The position numbers were made by a program, and so were the translations under genes. The notes below the pieces were generated by a model. That model searched no databases. It saw nothing but the letters and a program-made list of their open reading frames with translations, and was not told the DNA's origin. This document shows, one piece after another, positions 52,788 through 61,168 of a stretch of 64,000 nt of DNA. This DNA comes from Burkholderia seminalis DSM 23518 (GTDB lineage Bacteria; Pseudomonadota; Gammaproteobacteria; Burkholderiales; Burkholderiaceae). Position 1 is the first letter of the stretch, and every line of letters begins with the position of its first letter. Location of the stretch: positions 558,001 to 622,000 of the forward strand of contig NZ_CADFDK010000001.1 of the NCBI RefSeq assembly GCF_902832885.1. Reading direction: 5' to 3'.

Positions 52788-53863
52788 GCCCGCTCCGCCG
52801 CGTAGACGAGCGTCCGGGCAGGCGCGACGCGCAGCCGCAACCGCTCGCCTTGCGCGAAATCGCCGGCGACGCGCGCCCAGATCGCGCCGAACGGCGTGAC
52901 CGCGCGGAGCAGCGAGTCGCGGCCGCCGTATTCGACCGTTTCGACGGTCGCGTCGAACGCGTTGTGGCTGCCTTCGTCCGCGCGCTCGATGTCGTCGGGG
53001 CGCAGCGCGACCACGACGTCCTTCGTATCGAAGCCGGCCATCGGGACGCCCGTGAGGCTGACGCCGCCGGCCGCGACCCGGACGTCGTCGCCGGCCATCC
53101 CCTCGAGCGTGAACGGCAGCACGTTGCGGTAGCCCATGAAGCGCGCGACGTGCAGGTTGCGCGGGCGCGTGTAGACGTCCTTCGGTGACGCGACCTGCTG
53201 CACGACGCCCTCCTTCATCACGACGATGCGGTCGGCCATCGACAGCGCTTCGTCCTGGTCGTGCGTCACATAGATCGTCGCGCGCTCGAGCTGCGTGTGG
53301 ATGCGGCGGATCTCGGCGCGCATCTCGATGCGCAGTTTCGTGTCGAGGTTCGACAGCGGTTCGTCCATTAGCACGAGCGGCGGCTCGATCACGATCGCGC
53401 GCGCGATCGCGACGCGCTGCTGCTGGCCGCCCGACAGCTGCCCGGGCAGCTTGCCCTCATGGCCGACGAGCTGCACGAGTTCGAGCGCCTGCTGCGCGCG
53501 CCGCCGCGTTTCCTGCTTCGGCACGCCGCGCATCTTGAGGCCAAAGCCGACGTTCTCGAGCACCGACATGTGCGGAAACAGCGCGTAGTTCTGGAACACC
53601 ATCCCGAAGCCGCGGCGCTCGGGCGGCAGCACGTCGATGCGCGTGTCGTCGAGCCAGATGCCGCCGCGCGTCAGCGGCTGCAGCCCCGCGATGCAGTTCA
53701 ACGCGGTCGACTTGCCGCAGCCCGACGGGCCGAGCAGCGCGATGAACTCGCCGCGCCGGATCTCGAGGTCGAGACCGTTCAGCGCGGCGACCTGCGCCCC
53801 TTGCGCATTGGTGAAACTGCGGCACACGCCGTCGAGCCGCAACCGTTCGAAACTGTGCTTCAT
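52784..53863 (-). CDS. ABC transporter ATPase (PotA/FbpC-like)
   Basis: A 359-aa ATPase: Walker A GPSGCGKST, Q-loop VFQNYALFPHMSV, signature LSGGQQQRVAIARA, Walker B LVLMDEPLSNLD, H-loop YVTHDQDEALSM, and a C-terminal TOBE domain (VVALRPDDIERADEG). ATG 53863 follows GAGGGAG. The TOBE domain and gene order fit polyamine, iron or sulfonate/phosphonate importers. Confidence 0.93.
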   Translation of the reverse strand: MKHSFERLRLDGVCRSFTNAQGAQVAALNGLDLEIRRGEFIALLGPSGCGKSTALNCIAGLQPLTRGGIWLDDTRIDVLPPERRGFGMVFQNYALFPHMSVLENVGFGLKMRGVPKQETRRRAQQALELVQLVGHEGKLPGQLSGGQQQRVAIARAIVIEPPLVLMDEPLSNLDTKLRIEMRAEIRRIHTQLERATIYVTHDQDEALSMADRIVVMKEGVVQQVASPKDVYTRPRNLHVARFMGYRNVLPFTLEGMAGDDVRVAAGGVSLTGVPMAGFDTKDVVVALRPDDIERADEGSHNAFDATVETVEYGGRDSLLRAVTPFGAIWARVAGDFAQGERLRLRVAPARTLVYAAERA

Positions 53864-53913
53864 TGCACGAAACTCCCTCGACGCGGGCGCCGCGGCGCCC
53901 GCCGGTACTGGCG

Positions 53914-55080
53914 TCACTTCGACTTCTGCGAACCGATCTCGCGATCCCACTTCTGGAACGCGGCGACCATCGCCTGTGCGCTGAGCGGCTGCACGTGCGG
54001 GCGATCGGCGAGCAGCTTCGCGTACTCGGGGCGGCCGAACTTGCGGACCACGTCCTGGCTGTGCGCGGGCGCCATCTCGAGCGTCACGCCCTTCACCGCC
54101 GGGCCCGGATAGAAATAGCCGTCGTCGTAGGTCATCGCCTGCTGCGCCGGTTCGAGCAGGAAGTTCATCAGCTTGAACAGCACGTCGAGCTTGTCCTTCG
54201 GCACGCCCTTCGGAATCACCATGAAATGCGCGTCGTTGACCCACGTCATGTCGTCGAATGCCTGGATCCGGAACTCGGCCGGCACGATGCCGAGCGCGCG
54301 CGGGTTGATGTCCCAGCCCGTGACGGTCACGGTCATGTCGCGCGTGCCTTCGCCGAGCTCCTTCATCACCGCCGACGTGCCGCCCGGGTAGTACGGCACG
54401 CAGTCGTTCAGCGCCTTCAGGAACGCCCAGGTCTTGTCCCAGCCGTTGATCGGGTCCTGCGGATTCTTGTCGCCGAGCACGTACGGCAGCCCCATCAGGA
54501 ACGTGCGACCCGGGCCGGAGTTCGCCGGCCGCGCATAGATCAGCTTGTTCGGGTGCGCCTTGCACCAGGCGAGCAACTGATCGGGCGTCTTCGGCGGGTT
54601 GCCGACCTTCGCCGGGTTGTATTCGAGCAGCGGACCGGCCGGCATGTAGGTGACTTCGAGGCCGAAGCCCTGCGCGAGATCCTGCATCTTGCGCGGGCCG
54701 GGCGCGTATCTGTCGAGCACGCCGGGGAACGCGGCTGCATTGTCGGGCAGGAGCTTGAGCCACAGGTTCTGTTCGATGCCGGCGGCCAGCGCGTCGGTGC
54801 CCGTCAGCACGAGGTCGATGTCGGCGCGCCCCGCCGCCTGCATCGCCTTGATCTTGCCCGGCAGCTGCGGCGCCGGCGCATTCGTGAACGTGACGTTCGA
54901 CACGAGGGTCGGGTTCTTGTCCCGGAACGCCTCGATGGCCTTCTGCGTGAGCTGGAGGTTGCCCGCGACGTCGACGATGTTCAGCGACACGGGCGCCGCA
55001 ACGGCCGCCGCGGCAGACAGCGAGAAACCCAGTGCGAGTGCGATCCGGCGGACACGGCGAGCGATCGTGGTGGTGTTCAT
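53914..55080 (-). CDS. ABC transporter periplasmic substrate-binding protein (family 1-type)
   Basis: A 388-aa binding protein with signal peptide (ALALGFSLSAAAAVAA, cleavage near residue 29) and the bilobed pattern of PotD/FbpA-like proteins (SLNIVDVAGNLQLTQKAIEA; VSNVTFTNAPAPQLPGKIKA; WVNDAHFMVIPKGVPK). It also resembles YnjB/YdcS. The ligand cannot be told from sequence. GAGGAGAC precedes the ATG. First gene of the importer operon. Confidence 0.9.
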   Translation of the reverse strand: MNTTTIARRVRRIALALGFSLSAAAAVAAPVSLNIVDVAGNLQLTQKAIEAFRDKNPTLVSNVTFTNAPAPQLPGKIKAMQAAGRADIDLVLTGTDALAAGIEQNLWLKLLPDNAAAFPGVLDRYAPGPRKMQDLAQGFGLEVTYMPAGPLLEYNPAKVGNPPKTPDQLLAWCKAHPNKLIYARPANSGPGRTFLMGLPYVLGDKNPQDPINGWDKTWAFLKALNDCVPYYPGGTSAVMKELGEGTRDMTVTVTGWDINPRALGIVPAEFRIQAFDDMTWVNDAHFMVIPKGVPKDKLDVLFKLMNFLLEPAQQAMTYDDGYFYPGPAVKGVTLEMAPAHSQDVVRKFGRPEYAKLLADRPHVQPLSAQAMVAAFQKWDREIGSQKSK

Positions 55081-55710
55081 GTCTCCTCACTTCGGTCGGT
55101 AGATGGGACCTTTCTTTTCAGGAAATCATGACGGCGTTATACGATGTCGGTCAACAAAAAACCGTGGCGCGCGGGACGGGACTTTCCCTGACAAAAACCT
55201 TCCGCCGAGATACGATCCGACTGGCAGAGACTATTTCGGGGATCGCCATGCCGCGTGACGCGATACGTGTTAGGACATCATATGTCGCGTGGCGGATCGA
55301 CTCATGCTGGACGACCGCCAAGGGCCTGCCATGTGAATGATCCGGTAGAGAACGCTTTCAGCGCGGCCGCGACAATTCCCGGAGCGCATGGAAATATTCG
55401 GCCCGTTCCTCGCTCGTGACGCTCGCGTCGGCCATGTCGACCATGAGGTCTTCAAGGTCGGCGACGCGCGGAATCGAGATGCCCTGCCCCACCATGTCCG
55501 TCGACGCGCAAGTGAGGCCGGTGCGCGTGTTTGCGTCATCGAACGCTGACGGCTGCCTGCGTGCGGGGTCGGCCGACGCCTGCATCGATTCCGGGGATCG
55601 GCTACAGTGGGCGTTTTCGGCGCGCCCCGGCCCGCCGCCGTGCGTGGTCCATCGGAGCGCGCGGCAGTACGGACGGAGCGCGGAACATTCCCTTCGACGA
55701 GCGAACCTTC
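55081..55710. other. Long intergenic region between the ABC importer and a GST gene
   Basis: The first 200 bases are AT-rich (importer promoter zone). Only one frame, the minus-strand 55358-55585 listed separately, looks coding. Nothing else is recognised. Confidence 0.4.
55358..55585 (-). CDS. Possible small protein of unknown function
   Basis: A 75-aa frame. The second half (GISIPRVADLEDLMVDMADA, then SVTSEERAEYFHALRELSRP) has balanced, helix-forming composition unlike typical shadow frames of this genome. The start ATG at 55585 has only GGAA upstream; the internal Met at residue 31 is an alternative. No family is recognised. Confidence 0.4.
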   Translation of the reverse strand: MQASADPARRQPSAFDDANTRTGLTCASTDMVGQGISIPRVADLEDLMVDMADASVTSEERAEYFHALRELSRPR

Positions 55711-56415
55711 ATGCCCGATCTGTCCGCCTTCCCGATCACGCAAAAGTGGCCGGCCCAGCATCCCGACCGTCTCCAGCTCTACTCGCTGCCGACGCCGAAC
55801 GGCGTCAAGGTGTCGATCATGCTCGAGGAAACCGGCCTGCCATACGAGCCGCACCTCGTGCGCTTCGACACGAACGACCAGTTTTCGCCCGAATTCCTGT
55901 CGCTGAACCCGAACAACAAGATCCCGGCGATCATCGACCCGAACGGCCCCGACGGCAAGCCGCTGCCGCTGTTCGAATCGGGCGCGATCCTGATCTATCT
56001 CGCGGACAAGACCGGCCAGTTGATCCCGAAGGATCTCGCCGGCCGTTACGAGACGATCCAGTGGGTGATGTTCCAGATGGGCGGCATCGGGCCGATGTTC
56101 GGCCAGCTCGGCTTCTTCCACAAGTTCGCCGGCCGCGACTACGAGGACAAGCGTCCGCGCGATCGCTACGTCGCCGAGTCGAAACGCCTGCTCGCCGTGC
56201 TCGACGCGCATCTCGCGAACCGCCAGTGGGTGATGGGCGACACCTATACGATCGCCGACATCGCGATCTTCCCGTGGGTGCGAAACCTTGTCGGTTTCTA
56301 CGAAGCAGGCGACCTGGTCGGCTTCAGTGAATTCCGGCATGTGGCACGCGCGCTCGACGCGTTCGTTGCCCGCCCGGCCGTCGCGCGCGGGCTCAATATC
56401 CCGGCACGCGGCTGA
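55711..56415 (+). CDS. Glutathione S-transferase, YghU/YfcG (Nu) class
   Basis: A 234-aa GST. The thioredoxin-fold half reads LQLYSLPTPNGVKVSIMLEE, NPNNKIPAIIDPNGPDGKPL and FESGAILIYLADKTGQLIPK; the helical half has MGDTYTIADIAIFPWVRNL. The T-P-N-G-x-K motif and the D-P-x-G-P-D-G-K insertion are typical of YghU/YfcG disulfide-bond oxidoreductases, which bind two glutathiones. ATG 55711 lacks a strong ribosome binding site. A terminator follows. Confidence 0.9.
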   Translation: MPDLSAFPITQKWPAQHPDRLQLYSLPTPNGVKVSIMLEETGLPYEPHLVRFDTNDQFSPEFLSLNPNNKIPAIIDPNGPDGKPLPLFESGAILIYLADKTGQLIPKDLAGRYETIQWVMFQMGGIGPMFGQLGFFHKFAGRDYEDKRPRDRYVAESKRLLAVLDAHLANRQWVMGDTYTIADIAIFPWVRNLVGFYEAGDLVGFSEFRHVARALDAFVARPAVARGLNIPARG

Positions 56416-56453
56416 ATCTGGGCGGCCCGCTGCAGGTGGCCGCTGTTTTGCTC

Positions 56454-56484
56454 AAGCCCGCCGCATTGCGCGGCGGGCTTTTTT
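56454..56484 (+). terminator. Rho-independent terminator after the GST gene
   Basis: AAGCCCGCCGC (56454-56464), a 5-base loop, GCGGCGGGCTT (56470-56480) and six T (56479-56484). Strong, 38 bases after the stop. Confidence 0.92.
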
Positions 56485-56518
56485 GTTCTTCGTGGAGTTC
56501 CGGGGGGACGCCGGGGAG

Positions 56519-56550
56519 GAATGTCGGCGTTCGGCCAGGAAGCGACATTC
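56519..56550. repeat. Inverted repeat element GAATGTCG-N16-CGACATTC; its right half recurs at 57482
   Basis: An 8-bp inverted repeat. Its right half contains CAGGAAGCGACAT (56536-56548), which recurs as a direct repeat at 57482-57494, on the other side of the AT-rich gene. It may be a genome-wide repeat or a scar of an insertion. Confidence 0.5.
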
Positions 56551-56734
56551 GACACATCAGGAGAAATCGTCGACAATCGGCGATACCCTAGCTGGGGGGG
56601 CGGTTACTGCGTGCAAGTGGTTGGGTCGGGTTACATTGCAATACGCTTAGTTTGGGGCCACTTTCTTCTATAAAAATCTCGAAGATGAATTGAAAGTAAT
56701 CCATGATCTATCGCTTGAGTCAGGGGGTTGAGAA

Positions 56735-57334
56735 TTGGGTAAATTGATTTTTTTACTGATATTGCCTGCACTCCTCGTCATCGTTCCGTATGGAATGGTA
56801 AAAATTGGAAGAGACGCCGAAAAGTGGCATGCCGAGGTCAAGAAAATATTAGAAACCAAAGATATCCCTCAATCCACGAATTTTTTCTATTCAAAACGGG
56901 TCGTTGCATTTGAGGCGATGGCTTTACTAGTCATCACCGGAGTGTTTCTGTTCATAAACACGGTGTGGTTTTGGGCTCCCGTGAAGCAGCCAAATGATCA
57001 TCTGGCTGCAATCGTGTTTGGCACCATGTTGTTACCCGCAACGTTTTTCTTTGGAAAGAAGGCTCGTGACGTTGTCCGAATTTTGTGGAATATCAACACG
57101 CCTGCAGTAATGCTTTCAAAAACTGGCTATCAACACGGAGATTTGCAACTCCCATGGTCTTTCATTGAAAATGTAACTGTGACTGGTGGATACAGGAGGA
57201 CTCCATCGGTCGTGGTGAAATTTAAAAACGCCAATGGAAAATCGGGTAAGGATGTAATTGATTTGTCACTATTGCGAGAACGGCATTTAGAGGAGTACAT
57301 CAATGTCTACATGTCAGCTTCTCAAGAGAGCTGA
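56735..57334 (+). CDS. AT-rich orphan membrane protein, unknown function
   Basis: A 199-aa protein with a TTG start behind GGGGG. Membrane helices lie at about residues 3-22, 60-80 and 88-108 (LIFLLILPALLVIVPYG; AMALLVITGVFLFINTVWFW; IVFGTMLLPATFFF). The C-terminal half is a cytosolic strand-rich domain (VMLSKTGYQHGDLQLPWSFI, then ENVTVTGGYRRTPSVVVKFK), similar in plan to PH-like domains of STM3941/YcxB-type proteins, some of which are immunity proteins. Base composition and codon use are far more AT-rich than all neighbours, implying recent transfer. Confidence 0.75.
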   Translation: MGKLIFLLILPALLVIVPYGMVKIGRDAEKWHAEVKKILETKDIPQSTNFFYSKRVVAFEAMALLVITGVFLFINTVWFWAPVKQPNDHLAAIVFGTMLLPATFFFGKKARDVVRILWNINTPAVMLSKTGYQHGDLQLPWSFIENVTVTGGYRRTPSVVVKFKNANGKSGKDVIDLSLLRERHLEEYINVYMSASQES

Positions 57335-57602
57335 TAGGACAACAATTTTCAGCAGTGGGAACAACCAGTGATGGGGACTTTCCCCTTCTTTTCAGTGTCC
57401 GCTTCGAAGTGCCGCTGCTGGCCGCAATGGGTCGATCTGCGCCGGTCATGTGTCACCGAGCGGAGGCCGACCACATTCGATCAGGAAGCGACATCATGAG
57501 CGACGCCTGATCCCACGTTCGTAGATCCGTTCACTGCGAAACGCAACCGTCCGTACCTCGCCGAGACGAAAGTCCGCAAAGTCGACTTGCTCGATGCGGC
57601 GG
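57335..57602. other. Intergenic region with a possible gene scrap
   Basis: No complete gene. One plus frame at about 57509-57610 reads DPTFVDPFTAKRNRPYLAET, then KVRKVDLLDAAAMPA, which looks coding but has no start or family match and runs into the convergent tetR. It contains the second CAGGAAGCGACAT copy. Confidence 0.3.
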
Positions 57603-58178
57603 CTATGCCGGCAGAAGACCCGCAATGCGATAACTTTCAATCAACCCGTCGTAGACGGAAATATCGGAGCGACTCCTGGCAACGAGCTGAGCGCCGGCGA
57701 CCGCGGCATAGATCGCGCGAGCACGCCGTTCGCTATCCTCGGCGCTGACCACGGCCGCAGCGGACAGCACCTTGCTCAGCCACGCAACATTCACATCGGC
57801 AAAAGTCTGGACCTCTTTCGTCACCGTTTCCGGCAGGTCATCGGATTCGGCAGCCATGAAGCTGCACAGGCATATGCGATTGCCACGCTCAAGCGCCTTG
57901 CGAAACGTATCGGGATAGCGGCGCAGGCAATCGATCGGATCTGCGGATTCGGCCAAGATCGCATCCAGCGTAGCTGCCGATTCCTCCCAATACCGCCTCG
58001 CCACCGCTGCGCCAAGATCGGCCTTGCTTGCGAAGTGGTGGTAGATGCTCGCAGCCTTGATACCGACGGCTTCAGCGAGATCACGAAAGTTCAGCCCGCC
58101 GTAGCCGTGCGCCTGGGCAATCTTTGTGGCGGCCACCAGGATTCGCTCCCTGGAACTCAGGCCTGACTCGTTCTTCAC
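57603..58178 (-). CDS. TetR-family transcriptional repressor
   Basis: A 191-aa repressor. HTH: SSRERILVAATKIAQAHGYG, FRDLAEAVGIKAASIYHHFA, SKADLGAAVARRYW. The C-terminal ligand domain has ERGNRICLCSFMAAESDDLP, a Cys-containing segment seen in TetR proteins that sense electrophiles. The frame extends upstream, but the GTG at 58178, with GGAGG 10 bases before it, keeps the start downstream of the shared operator and of TATAAT at 58213-58218. It probably represses the divergent GST gene and itself. Confidence 0.87.
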   Translation of the reverse strand: MKNESGLSSRERILVAATKIAQAHGYGGLNFRDLAEAVGIKAASIYHHFASKADLGAAVARRYWEESAATLDAILAESADPIDCLRRYPDTFRKALERGNRICLCSFMAAESDDLPETVTKEVQTFADVNVAWLSKVLSAAAVVSAEDSERRARAIYAAVAGAQLVARSRSDISVYDGLIESYRIAGLLPA

Positions 58179-58200
58179 TCTGCTACCGCCTCCACGACCG

Positions 58201-58229
58201 TTGACACCGGCAATTATACCTTCTATGGT
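58201..58229 (+). promoter_or_regulatory. Promoter of the GST gene at 58314
   Basis: TTGACA (58201-58206), a 17-base spacer and TATGGT (58224-58229). On the opposite strand TATAAT (58213-58218) is a -10 for tetR. The two promoters overlap. Confidence 0.65.
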
Positions 58230-58231
58230 AA

Positions 58232-58249
58232 ACCTAACGAACGTTAGGT
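58232..58249. promoter_or_regulatory. Palindromic TetR operator between tetR and the GST gene
   Basis: ACCTAACG-AA-CGTTAGGT, perfect 8-bp arms around 2 bases. It lies just after the GST -10 element, at the expected start of transcription, and overlaps the tetR -35 region, so one bound dimer could repress both genes. Confidence 0.75.
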
Positions 58250-58313
58250 AGGCATGAGTGACCATTCCCCTTATCGTCCAATCCCGTGTGACAAACCGCA
58301 TAGAGAGGCACGC

Positions 58314-58997
58314 ATGACTTTCAGCACCACCGATTTCGACGTAACCCAACTCCCGATCATGACGATTTACGATTTCCCCAAGGGACCTTATCCGACACGC
58401 GTCCGTATCGCCCTGGCCGAGAAAGGTCTGCGATCGCGCGTCGAGTTCGTGATGGTCGACCTTTACAAGGGGGAGCACAAAAGGCCCGAATTCATCTCCG
58501 AGAAAAACTACTCGGGAACGCTGCCGGTCCTTGAACTAAACGACGGAACGTGCATCGCCGAATGCACTGCCATTACCGAATACCTCGATACGCTTGATGG
58601 CGCACCCACGCTGACCGGCAAGACACCACTCGAAAAGGGCGTGATCCACATGATGAGCAAGCGCGCCGAGCTGGAGTTGCTCGACGCAATCAGTGTCTAT
58701 TTCCACCATGCCACGCCAGGATTGGGACCCAACGTCGAGCGCTATCAGAACGCCGAATGGGGGCTTCGTCAGCGCGACAAGGCCCTGAGGGGCATGCACT
58801 ACTTCGATGACGTTCTGAAAAAGCAGCCGTTTGTCGCTGGGGATGCCTTCTCCATGGCCGACATCACCGTCATCGGCGGTCTGGTCTTTGCGTCGATCGT
58901 GAAGTTGACCGTGCCCGCGGAGTGCGAGGCGCTATTGGATTGGTACACGAGAATGCGGGAGCGCCCCAGCGTCAAGAACCAGCCGGCGTTCGCCTGA
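58314..58997 (+). CDS. Glutathione S-transferase family protein under TetR control
   Basis: A 227-aa GST: MTIYDFPKGPYPTRVRIALA, SGTLPVLELNDGTCIAECTA (cis-Pro and Glu-Cys/Ser glutathione motif), and C-terminal helices with GDAFSMADITVIGGLVFA. AGAGAGG precedes ATG 58314. Base composition is lower in GC than the main chromosome genes, as in the tetR gene, so the pair may have arrived together. A detoxification switch induced by an electrophile is likely. Confidence 0.9.
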   Translation: MTFSTTDFDVTQLPIMTIYDFPKGPYPTRVRIALAEKGLRSRVEFVMVDLYKGEHKRPEFISEKNYSGTLPVLELNDGTCIAECTAITEYLDTLDGAPTLTGKTPLEKGVIHMMSKRAELELLDAISVYFHHATPGLGPNVERYQNAEWGLRQRDKALRGMHYFDDVLKKQPFVAGDAFSMADITVIGGLVFASIVKLTVPAECEALLDWYTRMRERPSVKNQPAFA

Positions 58998-59328
58998 CAG
59001 AAGTCGTGCCCGACCGTCATCGACGTTCGACCAATCCTTGATTGCAAATCCGAGACGACCTGCCCGCGCGACTTCGACGACTCGCCTACTCGATCGATAC
59101 CGGATGGCCGCACAGCAAATCGGTCAATCGTAGGGGCGTACTGCGCGCGGTGCTCGCGTAGCAATGCGGAATGGAAGGACGCGGTCGTGGCACACGGCTT
59201 CGCGTACGGCCACCACGTTGGCCGTTCCAGTTGGATAACGGTCGCTGACGACCCACTGAGTCGAATGGCGGCTCGGGGTCGGCAAGCGACGTCCACGATG
59301 CCTTTGTCACCCGCACCGGGCACCCGCC
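58998..59328. other. Intergenic region between the GST and marR genes
   Basis: Several short frames exist on both strands but none has convincing protein character or a ribosome binding site. No repeat or terminator with a T run is seen. Confidence 0.4.
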
Positions 59329-59832
59329 TCAAGCCTCCGGCGCCGCACCTTCGAGACCGGCCAGCAGCTTTCCCAGCAGGTGCGACAACTGCGCCTGCTC
59401 CGCCTCCGACAGCACGGCCAGCAGCGCGCGCTGGTTCTCGATGTGGGCAACGACCGCGTCGTCGATCAGCGCGCGACCTGTGTCCGTCAGTGCGACGAGC
59501 GTGCCGCGCCCGTCGGCCGGGTTCGGCCGGCGCTCGACCCAACCGGCCTTCTGCAGCCGGTCGATGCGTGCGGTCATGCCGCCCGACGACATCATCAGCG
59601 CGTCGTACAACGCGGTCGGCGTCAGCGCGAACGGCGCGCCGCTGCGCCGTAGCGTCGCGAGCACGTCGAATTCGCCCGGCTGCATCCCGTAGCGCGCAAA
59701 CAGCGGATTGAGACGGTCGCGCGCGATCACGAGCGCGGCTTCCTGCAGCCGCCCCATCACGACCATCGACGACGCGTCCAGATCCGGACGCTCGGCGCGC
59801 CATTGCGCGAGCGCATGCGCGGCTCGATCCAT
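59329..59832 (-). CDS. MarR-family transcriptional regulator
   Basis: A 167-aa winged-helix regulator: YGMQPGEFDVLATLRRSGAP, LTPTALYDALMMSSGGMTAR, IDRLQKAGWVERRPNPADGR, then GTLVALTDTGRALI. ATG 59832 follows GGAGG by 5 bases; a start at 59850 is possible. It is divergent from a CynX-type transporter, with two palindromic operators between them. Confidence 0.92.
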   Translation of the reverse strand: MDRAAHALAQWRAERPDLDASSMVVMGRLQEAALVIARDRLNPLFARYGMQPGEFDVLATLRRSGAPFALTPTALYDALMMSSGGMTARIDRLQKAGWVERRPNPADGRGTLVALTDTGRALIDDAVVAHIENQRALLAVLSEAEQAQLSHLLGKLLAGLEGAAPEA

Positions 59833-59853
59833 TAACCCTCCTCGGCTCACCAG

Positions 59854-59873
59854 TTATCTTGACGTCGAGATAA
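59854..59873. promoter_or_regulatory. MarR operator 1
   Basis: TTATCTTGACGTCGAGATAA, a 20-bp palindrome with one mismatched pair. It overlaps TTGACG (59859-59864), a -35 for the transporter gene with TATCTT 18 bases later. Confidence 0.75.
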
Positions 59874-59881
59874 ATCGGCGT

Positions 59882-59901
59882 TTATCTTGATGTCGAGATA
59901 C
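59882..59901. promoter_or_regulatory. MarR operator 2
   Basis: TTATCTTGATGTCGAGATAC, a slightly weaker copy of operator 1, centred 28 bases away and overlapping the presumed -10 of the transporter promoter. Confidence 0.75.
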
Positions 59902-59963
59902 TTTACCTGAAAAACGCGCGGCGTCTCGACGGCAGCCGCGCACCGATATCGAGGGCCTCGTCG

Positions 59964-61142
59964 ATGAATCGCTTCACTTCCCCGGGATGGCGGCTGGCCG
60001 TCATCGTGCTGGTCGGGCTGAACCTGCGTCCCGCGCTCGCCGCGGTCGGCCCGCTGCTCGACATGATCCAGCGCACGACCGGTATCGGCGACGGCGCGGC
60101 CAGCCTGCTGACGACGATTCCGATCCTGCTGATGGGGCTCGGCGCACTGGGCGCGCGGCGCCTGCAGCGCGTTACCGGCATCGCGGGCGGTGTCTGGCTC
60201 GGCGTCGCGCTGATCGGGCTGGCCTGCGCATCGCGCATCGGCGCGCGGCACGCGTGGCTGCTGCTCGCGAGCGCCTGCTGCGCGGGCGTCGGGATCGCGA
60301 TGGTGCAGGCGCTGCTGCCCGGTTTCGTGAAGGCGCATTTCGCGACGCGCATCGGCGGCGCGATGGGCGTCTATTCGACGTCGATCATGGGCGGCGCGGT
60401 GCTGGCGAGCGTGGTCGCGCCGTTCGCCGCGGCGCGCTGGGGCTGGCTCGCCGCGCTGGCCGGCTGGGCGCTGCCGGCCGCGGTGGCCGCGCTCGCATGG
60501 CCGCTCGCCAGCCGCGGCGGCGACGGCTTCGCCACCGGGCCGGTCTCGACGTCGAATGCACGACCGTCGCGTTCGGCGCGTGCGTGGCGGCTCGCGCTGT
60601 TCTTCGGGATCGCGACGGGCGCCTACACGCTCGTGCTCGCTTGGCTGCCGCCGTATTACATGCGGCTCGGCTGGTCGCCGACGGCGGCCGGCAGCCTGCT
60701 CGGCGGCGTGACGCTCGCGGAAGTTATCGCGGGGCTGACGATCTCGGCAACGATCGACCGCCTGCCCGATCGCCGGCCCGCGCTGCATGCGGCGATCGCG
60801 TCGCTGTTCGCGGGGTTGCTGGCGATGCTGGCCGCACCCGACGCGTTCGCGCTGCCGGCCGCGCTGCTGCTCGGCGCGGGGATCGGCGCGCTGTTTCCGC
60901 TGTCGCTGATCGTCACGGTCGACCATGCGGCAACGCCGGCCGACGCTGCATCGCTGACAGGGTTCGTGCAGGGTGTCGGCTATCTGGTCGCCGGGTTGTT
61001 CCCGTTCGCGGCCGGGCTCGTGCGCCAGCATCTCGCGGACCTGACGCCCGCGTGGATCGCGATGGCGTGCCTGTGTGTCGCGCTGTTCGCGCTGGCGGCC
61101 GGGTTTGCGCCGCGGCTGGCGCGGCAGACGGCGCGGGCCTGA
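59964..61142 (+). CDS. CynX/NimT-type MFS transporter
   Basis: A 392-aa, 12-TM carrier. The opening VIVLVGLNLRPALAAVGPLL is the signature of the cyanate-permease (CynX/NimT/YycB) family. Others: VQALLPGFVKAHFATRIGGA and AYTLVLAWLPPYYMRLGWSP. The family includes 2-nitroimidazole exporters and putative cyanate carriers; the substrate here is unknown. Controlled by the divergent MarR (inferred). Confidence 0.9.
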   Translation: MNRFTSPGWRLAVIVLVGLNLRPALAAVGPLLDMIQRTTGIGDGAASLLTTIPILLMGLGALGARRLQRVTGIAGGVWLGVALIGLACASRIGARHAWLLLASACCAGVGIAMVQALLPGFVKAHFATRIGGAMGVYSTSIMGGAVLASVVAPFAAARWGWLAALAGWALPAAVAALAWPLASRGGDGFATGPVSTSNARPSRSARAWRLALFFGIATGAYTLVLAWLPPYYMRLGWSPTAAGSLLGGVTLAEVIAGLTISATIDRLPDRRPALHAAIASLFAGLLAMLAAPDAFALPAALLLGAGIGALFPLSLIVTVDHAATPADAASLTGFVQGVGYLVAGLFPFAAGLVRQHLADLTPAWIAMACLCVALFALAAGFAPRLARQTARA

Positions 61143-61168
61143 GCGGCCCGTCCGCCGGGCCGGCGTGA

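Noticed and set aside
57509-57610. Plus-strand scrap with coding-like residues before tetR as a gene
   Set aside because: No start codon or ribosome binding site and no family match; noted only as a possible remnant.
59041-59316. Minus-strand frame between the GST and marR genes as a transposase or LysR remnant
   Set aside because: No recognisable motif in any frame; Ser/Arg/Pro-rich like other shadow frames.
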